From Myxococcota bacterium (GTDB lineage: Bacteria; Myxococcota; UBA727; JAHDBA01): a DNA stretch of 64,000 nucleotides. This document shows, in pieces, positions 18,165 to 28,447 of the stretch. Position numbers and translations under genes: made by a program. The notes under the pieces were generated by a model. The model did no database searches and was not told where the DNA came from. It saw nothing but the letters and a program-made list of their open reading frames with translations. The DNA is taken from contig JAHDBA010000003.1 of assembly GCA_020630615.1 (NCBI GenBank), positions 103,906 through 167,905 on the forward strand, read 5' to 3'. Within the stretch, counting starts at the first letter, position 1. The number at the start of each line of letters is the position of its first letter.

Positions 18165-21100
18165 TTATCCAAGCTCCGGGTTAGGGTTACGAACTCGCGC
18201 CAAGTAACTTGTACGTGGGCGAATGTTCAATTCACTCAAGAGCTCATAATTGCGGCCATTTGACTTTAGTTTTGAGACTCGAGAGTTTGGATCGTTAAGG
18301 TTACCAAAGGCAATTGCATCGGTGGCACAAGCCTGTGCACATGCAGGCGTAATCGCACCATCTGGAAGATTGCGAGGGTCTTGCCCACTACGTTTTGCAA
18401 CCATCTTTGCTTCTTGGATACGCTGCGTACAGTATGTACATTTTTCCATAACACCGCGATACCGAACCGTGACATCGGGGTTTCGCTGAAGCTTCAACGT
18501 TTCATAGCGTTCTGGGTCCAATACGTCATGCATGATGGAACCGGGTTTTACATTTCCAGACACAGAGTAATCGAAGTAGTTAAAACGACGGACCTTGACC
18601 GGACAATTGTTCGCACAATAGCGGGTGCCAATGCAGCGATTATACACCATTGCATTAAGGCCTTCGGTGTCATGAACGGTTGCCGCCACAGGACAAACGG
18701 GCTCACAAGGAGCATTCTCACAATGCAAGCATGCCATACCCTGTGTTGTTGACCGTGGATTGTTCACATCACCCGAAAAATAGCGATCAATGCGGAGCCA
18801 GTGAAGCTCACGACCCATGAGGACACTCGCACGCCCTACGATAGGAATGTTATTCTCAGCAATGCACGCAACCACACACGCGTTGCAACCAAGACATGAA
18901 GTCATGTCAATGGCCATTCCCCACTGCTGCCCTTTCGAATAGTCAAAAACTTCCTTGGTGAGCTGTATTGGACGATCAGGCATTGACGGATTTTTTGCCT
19001 TGAAGTCCGGCTCCACAAGACCACCATCTGAAATTACTCGAAGTTGGCCACGCTGTGAAAAAAGAGGATCTTTCTTATAATCTTCCGCGTTGCCGTCAAC
19101 GTTGAGAGGGCGTTTGGTCTGAAAGTCATGGTTCAGCGTTTCAGTGCCTCGTCCCGATAAGATAAATCCTTGCTTAAGATCCGTATTTGCGATCTCTTGA
19201 ATCGTATCCTGGTTCTCAAGATTGAAATGGTCCTGCGTTGCTGCAAGTTCTACCCTCTTACCCGTGTCACGGATTGTCACGCTAAAGTTTGACGCATTGG
19301 TCGCGAGACGTAAGCTGGAAAAATCAACTCCATACGTGTCGCCAGCAAACTGAAACTTTTCACGCCCCCAACCCAAATACGCAACCGTCGAGTAGTGGGC
19401 GACTCCAGGCATAACAAAGACTGGTGCCTCAACGACGCCGGTCTCGCTTTTCACCTCTACAACACTAGCCATATAGCTGTTCTTCTCAATACCACAGCGT
19501 AAGCCCAACTCGTTGGCATAGCGAGGACTCATTAGCAAAGCGTTGTCCCATGACAACTTGGTCATTGAATCTGGCAGCTCCAAGAGCCAGCCATTTTTTG
19601 CTCCACTGCCGTCACCAAGTTTTGGACAAGGCCCCAAGACGATTTCAGGTTTTGACGCGCTCGGTTTATCGCTTTTCTGTACACGAATATTCTTTTGCAC
19701 GCTAAGTGATGCTTCACGCCGTAACGTTGCACCCGCTATCACGCCGTCATGTAAAGCCTTGCGCCACTTTGATTCTGAGTTCAGGACTCCCCCGGTCTTC
19801 CATGTTGACCGAACAATTTCTTTGGAAGTCCCCCTCACGCCCGCGAAGAGAGCTAGAAGCTCAATTTCACTTAAACCGTCATAAAGTGGCTTAATAAGAG
19901 GTTGCTGCATCGTGATGGTGCCGTCAAAAGATACACCATCCCCCCAAGATTCAAGGTAGTGGTTTTTGGGAATATTCCAAGAATTTGCACCACTGCCATG
20001 CGGGGTTTCATCATGAACGTCCGCAAGCCGAATCACATTCTTCGCCTTGGACAAGCTCTCCGCAAACTTGTGATTGGCACCATTATAGCCAGGATTCGAC
20101 CCTAAGATCACCAGAGTTTCAATGACACCACTCTCGAGTGCCTTCACAAGGTCACCTAAACCACCGTCAATAACTTGGCGATACGCGAGGCTCCAATGTG
20201 TTGCAGCTTTTGCACTTCGAGCGCTTTTAACAGAAGCTTCTGATGACATTCGTTCCGAAAGAAAGCTATCAAAATCGCTTTCGCTGTCGAACTCCGTCAC
20301 GGATGGAAGCGCGATATTGCTCTCTTGAGCGAGGCGTAACAGGGTCGTTCGGTCCAAGTAGTAGGCCGATGGTAACGCTGCCGATTTGCTCCATTTTAGT
20401 GGTGCATTCAACGCGCTGTTAATTGAATGCACATCGGCTTGGACATCGGCCGACACACTCGCATGGGCTACAATCAACGCAGCACCAAGATTCGACTTTA
20501 GGTCCTTCGCAAGAGCCTTAACGAAATTTGCGTCGATCGATGCTACAGGAGTTCCACCAAACCCTAGCTCAGCTCGCAGCGTCTGTAGGAAGTCACCATA
20601 TTCGGCTGCAGATATGGGTAGTCGGTGGTCTGCGCAGGCGCCACTTGATGTAAAATTCGCCTCAACTGCATACATTCGGTTCATTGTCTTGGCGAATTTG
20701 TTCTCGCCCATCTTGCTTGCGGATCGTCCTGCAGCAAACTCTCGCGACAGACGCATTGCTTCCGGGTTTGACTCAAATACGTCCCCGCCCAGAGTAACCA
20801 ACACTTTACATTTTTCAATGTTGTAGTGAGCTCGTGCATCACGGTCACCCACTGCGAGTTCGGCACCTGCACGCAGATTCTCCAACCAACTCTCATCACT
20901 ATAGAACGTTGCTGCAGTCAACTTTGCTTTGGTTTGATGTACAAGCCTTTGCACCGTGGGTGATGCCAGGTCATCAATCAAGAATGCAGTTTTGGATCCT
21001 TTAGATTTTTGGACATCTCGAACAAAGTCCTCAGCCCATCGCTCAAAAGAACCCTTCGTTAAATGGGTGTCCGTACCACCTTGAGTGTAGTGACGAATGC

Positions 21101-21626
21101 GATCGGGGTCATATAAATCAAGCACCGATGCTTGACCACGAAGACCTAAAGCTCCCTTGCTTTCCGGATGGTCGACATTGCCTTCTAGCTTCGTTGGTCG
21201 CCCTTCATGGCTTTCTGCGACAATCCCGAGATGCCCAAAAGGCGTCTTGAGTGATGTCGCATAATAGTTGGCGACACCGGGAATCACATGCTCAGGGTGC
21301 TTCGTGTAGGGCAGGATCTCTTCTTCGGGCCGCCGAACACACGCAGTCATACCGGCTAAACCAAGGCTTGCGCCCAAAAGCTTTAGTGCTTCTCGACGAT
21401 CAAAACTACTCGACGCCTCTTGACCGTCTTTCGCTACATCGCCAAATTCCGTCGGCGCCAAGCCATTTGGGAACTCTTGCTCAGCCCACTTGCGAACTTC
21501 ATCGTTACCCTTTTCTTGATCGAGGGAACGCCAGTAAAAAGGGCTCCCAGATTTTGTAGTTTCAGGGTTTGTCTCAGAACGTTCCCATCCTTTTCGCAAA
21601 CCTTTAAATAGATCGATTTTACTCAT
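18165..21626 (-). CDS. actB: Alternative complex III subunit ActB (molybdopterin-like plus Fe-S domains)
   Basis: A 1153-residue periplasmic subunit. A Tat-like motif, [14 protein letters not shown] (about residue 75), precedes the large molybdopterin-oxidoreductase-like domain that in ACIII binds no cofactor. The C-terminal part from about residue 870 is a ferredoxin-like domain for [4Fe-4S] and [3Fe-4S] clusters, with [37 protein letters not shown] and CTYCTQRIQ...CAQAC groups. It relays electrons from the ActC quinol site toward the hemes of ActA. The ATG at 21626 overlaps the actA stop by the ATGA arrangement; an upstream in-frame ATG lies inside actA and is unlikely. A long internal Tat-like signal is normal for this family. 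Confidence 0.95.
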   Translation of the reverse strand: MSKIDLFKGLRKGWERSETNPETTKSGSPFYWRSLDQEKGNDEVRKWAEQEFPNGLAPTEFGDVAKDGQEASSSFDRREALKLLGASLGLAGMTACVRRPEEEILPYTKHPEHVIPGVANYYATSLKTPFGHLGIVAESHEGRPTKLEGNVDHPESKGALGLRGQASVLDLYDPDRIRHYTQGGTDTHLTKGSFERWAEDFVRDVQKSKGSKTAFLIDDLASPTVQRLVHQTKAKLTAATFYSDESWLENLRAGAELAVGDRDARAHYNIEKCKVLVTLGGDVFESNPEAMRLSREFAAGRSASKMGENKFAKTMNRMYAVEANFTSSGACADHRLPISAAEYGDFLQTLRAELGFGGTPVASIDANFVKALAKDLKSNLGAALIVAHASVSADVQADVHSINSALNAPLKWSKSAALPSAYYLDRTTLLRLAQESNIALPSVTEFDSESDFDSFLSERMSSEASVKSARSAKAATHWSLAYRQVIDGGLGDLVKALESGVIETLVILGSNPGYNGANHKFAESLSKAKNVIRLADVHDETPHGSGANSWNIPKNHYLESWGDGVSFDGTITMQQPLIKPLYDGLSEIELLALFAGVRGTSKEIVRSTWKTGGVLNSESKWRKALHDGVIAGATLRREASLSVQKNIRVQKSDKPSASKPEIVLGPCPKLGDGSGAKNGWLLELPDSMTKLSWDNALLMSPRYANELGLRCGIEKNSYMASVVEVKSETGVVEAPVFVMPGVAHYSTVAYLGWGREKFQFAGDTYGVDFSSLRLATNASNFSVTIRDTGKRVELAATQDHFNLENQDTIQEIANTDLKQGFILSGRGTETLNHDFQTKRPLNVDGNAEDYKKDPLFSQRGQLRVISDGGLVEPDFKAKNPSMPDRPIQLTKEVFDYSKGQQWGMAIDMTSCLGCNACVVACIAENNIPIVGRASVLMGRELHWLRIDRYFSGDVNNPRSTTQGMACLHCENAPCEPVCPVAATVHDTEGLNAMVYNRCIGTRYCANNCPVKVRRFNYFDYSVSGNVKPGSIMHDVLDPERYETLKLQRNPDVTVRYRGVMEKCTYCTQRIQEAKMVAKRSGQDPRNLPDGAITPACAQACATDAIAFGNLNDPNSRVSKLKSNGRNYELLSELNIRPRTSYLARVRNPNPELG

Positions 21627-22339
21627 CGGTGACACCCCGAACATTGAACAATTGGTGGGTCTAACTTATCTGCATAGGCATTGGCCGCCTTCCCGCTCCA
21701 GTTTTTAAACTCTGGGTGATCAGGTCCCCACGTCATGTCGGTTACTTCAACCCGATCGAGAGGGCGAACAACCAAAGCTGGGTCAAAACCACGATCTTCG
21801 TAGTGCTTGACGTTACGATGGCAGTCAAGACACCAACCCATCGATAGAGGTTCAACTTGTTTAACCTCAACCATCTTGTCCACACGACCGTGGCAACTGA
21901 CGCACCCGACCCCACGTGTCACATGGGCACTGTGGTCAAAATACGCGTAATCCGCAATTTTATGAATGCGCTTCCATGGAGTTGATTCCGCATCAATATT
22001 TATGCTTCCGTCTTCATTCTTAGCCTGACGTAACCACCTAAATTTGGGAGAGTTTGCTTTCACAAGATTATGGCAGTTCAAACACGTATTTGTTGGTGGT
22101 ACACCCGCATACGCTGAACGTTCAACGTTGTTGTGGCAATAGCGACAATCCATCCCCATATCACCAGCATGTAAAGCATGACTGTAGGGAATAGGTTGAC
22201 GCGGCTTGTAGCCAACATCCGTATGTTTAGGTGAAAACCAGAACCACACTACGAACGTCAACATCCCACCGACAATTGCGACGATGACCGGCGCGATCAC
22301 CGGAATCATGTTCGTCCTACGAGTAAAAATCTGTGCCAT
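21623..22339 (-). CDS. actA: Alternative complex III subunit ActA (pentaheme cytochrome c)
   Basis: A 238-residue multiheme cytochrome. An N-terminal membrane anchor (about 11-33) leads to a periplasmic domain with five heme sites: CRYCH, CLNCH, CVSCH, CLDCH and CSGCH. Five hemes is the typical ActA number. It receives electrons from the ActB clusters. First gene of the act-caa3 operon, with about 200 bases of untranscribed or control sequence upstream before the next feature. Confidence 0.95.
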   Translation of the reverse strand: MAQIFTRRTNMIPVIAPVIVAIVGGMLTFVVWFWFSPKHTDVGYKPRQPIPYSHALHAGDMGMDCRYCHNNVERSAYAGVPPTNTCLNCHNLVKANSPKFRWLRQAKNEDGSINIDAESTPWKRIHKIADYAYFDHSAHVTRGVGCVSCHGRVDKMVEVKQVEPLSMGWCLDCHRNVKHYEDRGFDPALVVRPLDRVEVTDMTWGPDHPEFKNWSGKAANAYADKLDPPIVQCSGCHR

Positions 22340-22477
22340 CGATACCCTCGCGACCCACCAACCCCAAACATGTGTGCACTTGCAGATGAATTGAGCTAGA
22401 ATTTGGTGCGAGGTTAACCAATCATCGGTGTCTTGTCATGAAAAAGGTGAGCAACCCTCAATTTTTTGTTCACACCG

Positions 22478-22504
22478 AAAAAAAATCGCGGCAACTTGCC
22501 GCGA
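22478..22504 (-). terminator. Intrinsic terminator after the subtilase-like gene
   Basis: On the minus strand TCGCGGCAA and TTGCCGCGA form a perfect GC-rich stem (seven solid pairs plus two A-T pairs near a tiny loop) followed by eight T. It lies about 30 bases past the stop of the gene at 22536 and protects the actA promoter region from read-through. Confidence 0.88.
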
Positions 22505-22535
22505 CATTCTTTTCAAATGGATTCGTTCTCAATCT

Positions 22536-24074
22536 TTATTTTGGGCTGCGACGCCTACGAAGAAAGAGTGCCAGACCAAAGACCGACAGACCCAGTGCAC
22601 TTGCTTGATTTGTCTGTGAGCAACCCATCTGCTCATACGCGGGTGCAAATCCGGAGTTATCGTCCTCATCCAAACTCGAAAGATTCAGTGTGGACGGCCC
22701 CTCTAAACCGGGCTGAGCATAGAGATCGTGTCCCATATAATCGTCGCTCTCAATCTCTCGTCCACGAACCTCATACAAATGATCCACCACAGCTAGGGCG
22801 TTACCACTGTGAAGGACCGGTATGTGTGTGTCACCAATATGCTCGATCGAGAAATTCTTGAGTGCAGAACGCATTAAATCCGGCTCGAGCCCTGGATGCG
22901 CATCGAGCATCAGTGCCATTGTTGCAACGACTGATGTTGCAGCATGAAGTGACCCACTGAGGTGATCCATTGATAATGTGCTTGCTCCCGTGTTGATCGC
23001 TCCTAGCACGCCGTCTGCCAAACCGTAAATATCTGCTTTCACGCCTACCCTCGCGAAATCTGCGACTTGAGGTGCGGCTTTGTTGGCCAGCGAAGCCACA
23101 ACAAGTGCGTCTTCACATCGGCTTAAGGCATTGTCGTAGGCCATGTCATCCCCTGCCGGGACGACGACGTGTTTCCCTTCACTTTTTAGTTGTCTGAAGC
23201 GATTACCCAATGGCCCTGGGCAACCGCGAGCCTCATGCCACTCTTCAAGGGTGGCAAGTCCAACCAGCACGATGTCTGGCTTTAGATTGGGCCCCAGAGC
23301 TAGCGGCTGTGAATAGTCTTCATGCTCAACAAGATTCTTCGAGCTAAGCCAGTCAAGGGCTCGGACCACATCTGACATCTTCGCATACCCATCGTCATCG
23401 GTTGTTCGTGCTGAGACAAGTCTTGCGGACGAGGCAGCACCTCTAAAGTCAGTGCCTGTCATGGGTCGCCCGACCAAATAGGACGCTGCATGTGTGGTTG
23501 CTGATTTGATTGTGCGCCCGGGAAGGTATTCCTCGCCCGCTGTGTCGGCGTAGCGCCGAACATCAACTTTTTGTTGAATACGGTTGCTTAAACGACCGTG
23601 ATCATCATTCACACCACCGCCAACCAGTGCAACCCGTACATCGAAACCGTGAAGACCATAGGCCTTTGAGAGGTCTTGAGCTTCTTGAACTTCCTCTTGC
23701 TCCGGAGCACCGAGGTCCGCTGAGGGAACCGTAAAGAGAATGTCTGGTATTGAATCGAACACGCCATCAACATCCTGAACGAAATCGGTGACATCTTCGG
23801 ATGTCGCACCGCCTAAATCCAGGAGACCGCCATCGGCGTCTAACAAGCGGACAAAGAACCAGCTTGAGTCACTCGCAAGATCAATCTCTACTTCCGCTGC
23901 ATCAAAGTTTTCTCTCAAGGCCTCCTGCACATGCTCGAGTGGCTGATTGAGGTTGAGTTGCATCCAAAACTCAGCAGGCTCATGGACCGGGGCGCTTTGA
24001 GCACTTACCCCAGTGGAAATCCCAAGCGTGCAAAGTAGGCTCATCAAAACACTAAATATCTTTGTTTTTTTCAT
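22536..24074 (-). CDS. Secreted subtilase-like protein with degenerate active site and MYXO-CTERM-like tail
   Basis: A 512-residue protein with a signal peptide (cleavage near AQS, residue 25). The region from about 145 to 390 follows the S8 subtilisin pattern, but key residues are changed: VALVGGGVNDDHG replaces the usual catalytic Asp by Gly (about 152), the His region TTHAASYLVG is kept, the oxyanion Asn is Asp (PAGDD, about 309), and the serine loop reads GSLHAATS where GTSMAAP is usual. It ends with a Gly-Cys (MGCSQ), a hydrophobic helix and RRRRSPK, like MYXO-CTERM sorting tags. It is probably surface-anchored and probably not an active protease; loss of activity is an inference. The start at 24074 has GGAGGAGC in front. 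Confidence 0.85.
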   Translation of the reverse strand: MKKTKIFSVLMSLLCTLGISTGVSAQSAPVHEPAEFWMQLNLNQPLEHVQEALRENFDAAEVEIDLASDSSWFFVRLLDADGGLLDLGGATSEDVTDFVQDVDGVFDSIPDILFTVPSADLGAPEQEEVQEAQDLSKAYGLHGFDVRVALVGGGVNDDHGRLSNRIQQKVDVRRYADTAGEEYLPGRTIKSATTHAASYLVGRPMTGTDFRGAASSARLVSARTTDDDGYAKMSDVVRALDWLSSKNLVEHEDYSQPLALGPNLKPDIVLVGLATLEEWHEARGCPGPLGNRFRQLKSEGKHVVVPAGDDMAYDNALSRCEDALVVASLANKAAPQVADFARVGVKADIYGLADGVLGAINTGASTLSMDHLSGSLHAATSVVATMALMLDAHPGLEPDLMRSALKNFSIEHIGDTHIPVLHSGNALAVVDHLYEVRGREIESDDYMGHDLYAQPGLEGPSTLNLSSLDEDDNSGFAPAYEQMGCSQTNQASALGLSVFGLALFLRRRRSPK

Positions 24075-24282
24075 TGCTCCTCCACGGATAACAGGCATTC
24101 TGCACTCAACATCGGCGTGATGATGGAGGTCTTGAGTAGAATGTTCGAGGTAGATCTGGGCCTGCAGTGCTACAAAATCGCTTGGTTACAAGAGCACGAC
24201 GCAAAAGCGGTTGTGCAGATTCAAACACCTTGATTCAGATTTAAGAGTCCCACGGAGCTTCGTCTTTTGCCGATGGCTCGTT

Positions 24283-24966
24283 TTACTTCGTTTTGTGATT
24301 GAGCTCACGCACGAGCTGCTGTGTTGCATGCCCCAGTGCCACAAGCGACTCGTTATCCGTACCAAATACAGCGCGCAGGTCTCCCTTCTCGTCAAACAGA
24401 ACCAACTTTGCGGAATGGGAAATATCCAAGAGTGAGGGGTCTTTCGGGAGGGCTTCCGGCATGCCCATCACCATTTTTATTTGTTCTGTTACGACCCTTT
24501 TCATTGTCTCTCTCGAGTCCGAGGTTAAGAAAGACCAACTCGAGTCGTCAAGCTGATGCTTTTCGATATAACTCTTTAATCTCGGAGGTGTATCAAACTC
24601 TGGGTCGACCGAGAAACTCAAGTATCCAACCTTATTGCCATGACGCGTCAGATTCTTTTTCACTTTTGACATTGTGCGTGTGAGTTCAGCGCAAATCGTC
24701 GGACAGCGTGTAAAAAAGAAGTCTGCGACCCATACACGCCCTTTCATCTGAGCTGTACCAAAGGGTTGCGCGTGTTGATTGGTAAGCTCCCATGGCTCAA
24801 CTTCAACAAGTGGCGGCGGGGAGTGTAGTGTTTTGGGTACAAAAACCCGGAAAAGCGTTAGTGCGAAGACGCCAAGCAATAGTGCAAAAATATAAGGATT
24901 TTTGAGAGAGAGTTGGGAAGTATACGAAGTTTTAGAGTTTGACGCATTGGATAAAGAAGTATTCAC
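24283..24966 (-). CDS. SCO1/SenC family copper chaperone, N-terminally anchored
   Basis: A 227-residue protein with one N-terminal membrane helix (about 25-45) and a thioredoxin-like domain with copper motif FFTRCPTICAEL (CxxxC), a conserved FSVDPEFDTP segment and the distal His in DISHSAKLVLFD. It assists CuA assembly of cytochrome oxidase in the periplasm. It ends close to the subtilase-like gene and starts 18 bases after ctaB on the same strand, so ctaB-sco form a unit. It differs from the Sco inside the caa3 operon in having no C-terminal anchor. Confidence 0.94.
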   Translation of the reverse strand: MNTSLSNASNSKTSYTSQLSLKNPYIFALLLGVFALTLFRVFVPKTLHSPPPLVEVEPWELTNQHAQPFGTAQMKGRVWVADFFFTRCPTICAELTRTMSKVKKNLTRHGNKVGYLSFSVDPEFDTPPRLKSYIEKHQLDDSSWSFLTSDSRETMKRVVTEQIKMVMGMPEALPKDPSLLDISHSAKLVLFDEKGDLRAVFGTDNESLVALGHATQQLVRELNHKTK

Positions 24967-24984
24967 GATGACAACCCTCGGCTC

Positions 24985-25962
24985 TTAAGAGAGCAACATA
25001 TAATTGGCGACAAAGCCCGAATACAGTACGCATGCAAAAATCAGTGTACCAAAGAAGTATTTTCGTGCCCACAAGGCTGGAACCTTGGCAAAAAAACCGC
25101 GTACACTACTAAAGGCAAATAAGGTTGATAGTATCAAGACACCACCAAGCCAAACCCCATGCGCCTCGACTGTGACGGCAAGTTGAACTGCCATGACCGA
25201 AGTCATCATTGTTGTGAGGACAATCCCAAAGATCATCGTACCTTCAAAACGTTTCTCAGGAGCCAGCTTAAAGCCTGCGGCACGATACTCGTCCCTTCGG
25301 TAGATGCAAATGGCCCAGGTATGCGGAATCTGCCATAAAAACATAACAAAAAAGAGTAAAAAGCCTGTGGTGTCGATGGTGTTCGACAACGCCGTATACC
25401 CAAGCCATGCAGGGATGGCACCTGGGATTGCGCCGACTACGACTGCGAATGCAGTCCACCTCTTCATGGGCGTATAGACTGCGACGTAGAGGATGTAGGC
25501 GACTACACCTAAAAACATGGACAGTAAGTTCGCAGAAAGAGCCAACATGAGCAGGCCTGCAACAGTCCATAATGCAGACCAAAGCCAAGCCTCGCCGACT
25601 TCAAGTCGACCCGCTGGAATCGGTCTCTTTTGGGTTCTGGACATTTGGCCATCCAGTTCAGGTTCAGCTGCCATATTGCCTGCCGCTGCCCCCGAAACCA
25701 ACATAAAGACGCCAGCCAAAATCGCTACAAGATGAAAGGCATCAACAACATATCCCTTGGTTGCAGCGATACCCGCAGAACCCAATGCCACAATAACACT
25801 CATCCACCCAATCTTGGTTTTGGCCAAGGCTTGGATATCTCGCGCATGTTCGATACTTGCCTGCATCAGTAACTCCGAACGCGTCATCGCTTCGACTTCA
25901 GCAAAAGGGTTCTCTTCAGTCGAGCCTTTAAGCATCGAGGTGTTGTCGGGTATCATGAGCAT
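24985..25962 (-). CDS. ctaB: Heme O synthase (protoheme IX farnesyltransferase)
   Basis: An inner membrane UbiA-superfamily prenyltransferase of about 325 residues that attaches farnesyl to heme B, the first step to heme A of the oxidase. About nine helices. The first Asp-rich motif appears as NMAAEPELDGQMSRTQKRPI, with Glu in place of the first Asp; the second region has YTPMKRWTAFAVVVGAIPGAIPAWLGY and the loop IYRRDEYRAAGFKL. The exact start is unclear: ATG codons at 25962 and 25956, or GTG at 26004, none with a good ribosome site. No ctaA homologue lies in the window. Confidence 0.93.
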   Translation of the reverse strand: MLMIPDNTSMLKGSTEENPFAEVEAMTRSELLMQASIEHARDIQALAKTKIGWMSVIVALGSAGIAATKGYVVDAFHLVAILAGVFMLVSGAAAGNMAAEPELDGQMSRTQKRPIPAGRLEVGEAWLWSALWTVAGLLMLALSANLLSMFLGVVAYILYVAVYTPMKRWTAFAVVVGAIPGAIPAWLGYTALSNTIDTTGFLLFFVMFLWQIPHTWAICIYRRDEYRAAGFKLAPEKRFEGTMIFGIVLTTMMTSVMAVQLAVTVEAHGVWLGGVLILSTLFAFSSVRGFFAKVPALWARKYFFGTLIFACVLYSGFVANYMLLS

Positions 25963-26241
25963 ATATACTTTTTTGGGTCTGAGTTTGAGGTTTTTTGTCA
26001 CCAATCGAAGTTCACGTCAAAGGGGGAACTCGTACTCCTATGGCAGAAGCTTCACACGAAAAAGAGGAGTGCCAAAATACAGATGAACAGCTTTAACATC
26101 GTGGCAATTAGCAATCTTTATTTAACCTCGAGACGAAAGTGCTTTAAAAAGCTAAGAGGCTGATGAACATTCTTGTGGTTACGAGTGTATCACCACACGA
26201 ACACAGAGTAGCGCATTCCTGAAGCAAAGGGGAACGAAGTT

Positions 26242-27138
26242 ATGTCAACAGAAAACGCTCCCGAAAACCACTTCACACTTCAGCAATCCGGATTAAGAGA
26301 GGCAAAACCACTACCCAAAATCCTATTTGGTATTTCTGCATTTTCAATATGTCTGAGTCTCTGGTTTCCGATTTTGGTCGTCCCCTCAATGCTTTCGTTA
26401 TTGCTAAGTGGCTTAGTGCTCACCAACACTTCTTATTTTACGCACCAAAAGAATCGCCTCTTTGCTATTTTCTTGAGTGTTTTTGTCGTTGTCGCAGTTG
26501 TGAATCTGGCGAGAGTTGCAGTGCTACCCGCAATCGTGAGTACAGGATCGGCTGCGATAAAGAAGCAAGCACTCTATGAACTCCGCCATATCGTGAATGC
26601 AGAAAACATGGCTCGTCAGTTTGCGCGCAAAGACCCTGATGGCGATGGGATTGGTTCTGCCTTGGACATCAAAGGATTAATAGCATCGACTCCCGAAGAA
26701 GCAGCGCTCTTAAGGCCTACGGGACAGCTTAACCCCAATGGAACCTTTGATTTCTCTGGATATCGCTTCGCGCTCTTTCTTCCGAAAGGTAAGGCTCAGG
26801 TTACACTTAACGCAGCAGACTCCGACCCTGAAATGTCTGAACATTTTTGGTATGCGCTCGCTTGGCCTTATCCTCCTCGCCCTGTGGAAGACAAAGCGCA
26901 GGGCGATAACCTCGACCCGCGTGACGAAAAGATGTATTACGTGGACCAAGATGAAAATATTTTGATTGCAGATGCACCAAAGGATCTGGGTACAACGCCG
27001 GAGACCTGGGTCCCCGAAGGATTTTTGGCCCACCAGAAAGCGTTTTGGGGAGCGGCACTGAAAGCTGATCAGGCTACAACTCTTTGGACTCGATGGAAAA
27101 ACAAGCCCGCTCGAAGGAATTCGGCCTGGAGCCAATAG
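26242..27138 (+). CDS. Membrane protein with pilin-like / DUF2950-like globular domain
   Basis: A 298-residue protein with three hydrophobic helices (about 25-55, 65-85) and then an outside domain. After the helices, AAIKKQALYELRHIVNAENM resembles the N-terminal helix of minor pilin-like proteins, followed by KDPDGDGIGSALDIKGLI, a GYRFALFLPKGKA strand pair and a YYVDQDENILIADA strand. Similar layouts occur in DUF2950 and planctomycete or myxobacterial pilin-like domains; I cannot fix the family. An AGGGG-like ribosome site (aaggggaacg) precedes the ATG. Divergent from ctaB with 279 bases between starts. Confidence 0.75.
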   Translation: MSTENAPENHFTLQQSGLREAKPLPKILFGISAFSICLSLWFPILVVPSMLSLLLSGLVLTNTSYFTHQKNRLFAIFLSVFVVVAVVNLARVAVLPAIVSTGSAAIKKQALYELRHIVNAENMARQFARKDPDGDGIGSALDIKGLIASTPEEAALLRPTGQLNPNGTFDFSGYRFALFLPKGKAQVTLNAADSDPEMSEHFWYALAWPYPPRPVEDKAQGDNLDPRDEKMYYVDQDENILIADAPKDLGTTPETWVPEGFLAHQKAFWGAALKADQATTLWTRWKNKPARRNSAWSQ

Positions 27139-27169
27139 GATTAACCACTTCGATAGAAAATACGTTTTG

Positions 27170-28303
27170 CTAATGTATCAGAAAGGCGATGAGTAGAAAG
27201 CCCATCATCGCAGCGATGACGCCGAGCAACAGGGGCGACTTTCGTATCAGAGCGACGGACTCTGTCGTTGTCAAATCTTTGATTTTTTCAACAATACGTT
27301 CTCGAGGAGAAACATCACTCTCTTTTCGCAAACCGGCCCATTGTGCCCATAGGTTGTCGACCCAGTCGCGCTCTTGCATCAATCCATTGACGGCACGTTC
27401 TTGAGGAGGCAACGAAAATGCCTCTTTCTGCGCCAACCATTCAAGGCAAATTTGTTGTGGTTTTTTGCCCGTGAGACGCCGTAGAGCGGTTTCAAATACG
27501 ATAGCCAATAGCCCTGCGTGGTCGGGGCGACGTCGAACACTCTTCGAAAGCATCCGTTCGATCAAGAGCGAAACCTCGACTGGGTGCTCAGAACAGGCCT
27601 CACGTAGGGAAGGTGGCGGATTGGATCGCAAACTACGTGCAACTTCAGCAGGAGAAGCACCTCGCGCAAAGCGACGCCCACTTAGAAGCCGATACAGTAC
27701 GACACCCACAGAATAAATATCGCTTGCCGTCGAAGCGTCATCACCTGCCAAGACCTCCGGGGCCATATGACTTGGTGTTCCAACCACGAGGCCCGTACGG
27801 GTAATACGTTCATCTTCTGGAGCTCGGGCAATGCCAAAATCCAGAACCTTAACGACACCATCCCGACCCAAGCGAATATTGCTCGCTTTGATGTCGCGAT
27901 GAAGAATGTTTTCACTGTGCGCGGCTTGAAGGCCTGAGAGAGTTTGAGCTGCAATCGCAAGTGTTAAATCGAGAGGCAAAAACTCCTCATCTTGTAAAAG
28001 CACGTCGAGATCGATGCCATCAACGTACTCCAAAACCAAATGGCCCGCCTTACGTTGCTCAAAATAGTCATAGACCTGCGCGACATTGCGATGCCCAATT
28101 CGAGCCCAGACTTGGGCCTCTCGCAAAAATCGAGAGGATGCATTTTTGACTGCGCGCTCGTCTCCTGTGAAATGGACACGCTTAATCGCTGTCGGACGCG
28201 ATAAATGTGGGTGATGTGTTAAAAACACCTCCCCCATTCCACCCGCACCCAAGCGTTCTGCAACTTCATAGCTTCCAAGCTTTTTGGGTTGTCGTGTGGC
28301 CAT
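27170..28303 (-). CDS. Hanks-type serine/threonine protein kinase with C-terminal membrane anchor
   Basis: Complete kinase domain at about residues 10-285: glycine loop GAGGMGEV, ATP Lys in AIKRV, catalytic loop HRDIKASN, Mg loop DFGIARAPED, and activation/P+1 segment GTPSHMAPEVLAG. After a 60-residue linker a single membrane helix (about 355-375, LLLGVIAAMMGFLLIAF) ends the protein with almost nothing outside, so it cannot sense by an extracellular domain. The ATG at 28303 with AGGAG upstream is chosen over one 27 codons earlier. Substrates unknown; such kinases are common in Myxococcota and relatives. Confidence 0.95.
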   Translation of the reverse strand: MATRQPKKLGSYEVAERLGAGGMGEVFLTHHPHLSRPTAIKRVHFTGDERAVKNASSRFLREAQVWARIGHRNVAQVYDYFEQRKAGHLVLEYVDGIDLDVLLQDEEFLPLDLTLAIAAQTLSGLQAAHSENILHRDIKASNIRLGRDGVVKVLDFGIARAPEDERITRTGLVVGTPSHMAPEVLAGDDASTASDIYSVGVVLYRLLSGRRFARGASPAEVARSLRSNPPPSLREACSEHPVEVSLLIERMLSKSVRRRPDHAGLLAIVFETALRRLTGKKPQQICLEWLAQKEAFSLPPQERAVNGLMQERDWVDNLWAQWAGLRKESDVSPRERIVEKIKDLTTTESVALIRKSPLLLGVIAAMMGFLLIAFLIH

Positions 28304-28447
28304 TGCTCCTCCGACTTCTATCTTTGACGACTCGAAGGGCAGACTCAAGTTCTTGACCAAAATCGAGGAGTTGAGATCTCCCACAATTTCAATCGTGTCT
28401 ATTGGTGTGGAGGAGTTGATATCAAGTGAACTCTCTAGCGCTAGCCT

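Noticed and set aside
20386..20826. Plus-strand frame of 146 residues inside actB
   Set aside because: Shadow of ActB; no independent family feature.
22466..22861. Plus-strand frame of 131 residues
   Set aside because: Antisense to the subtilase-like gene and across its terminator.
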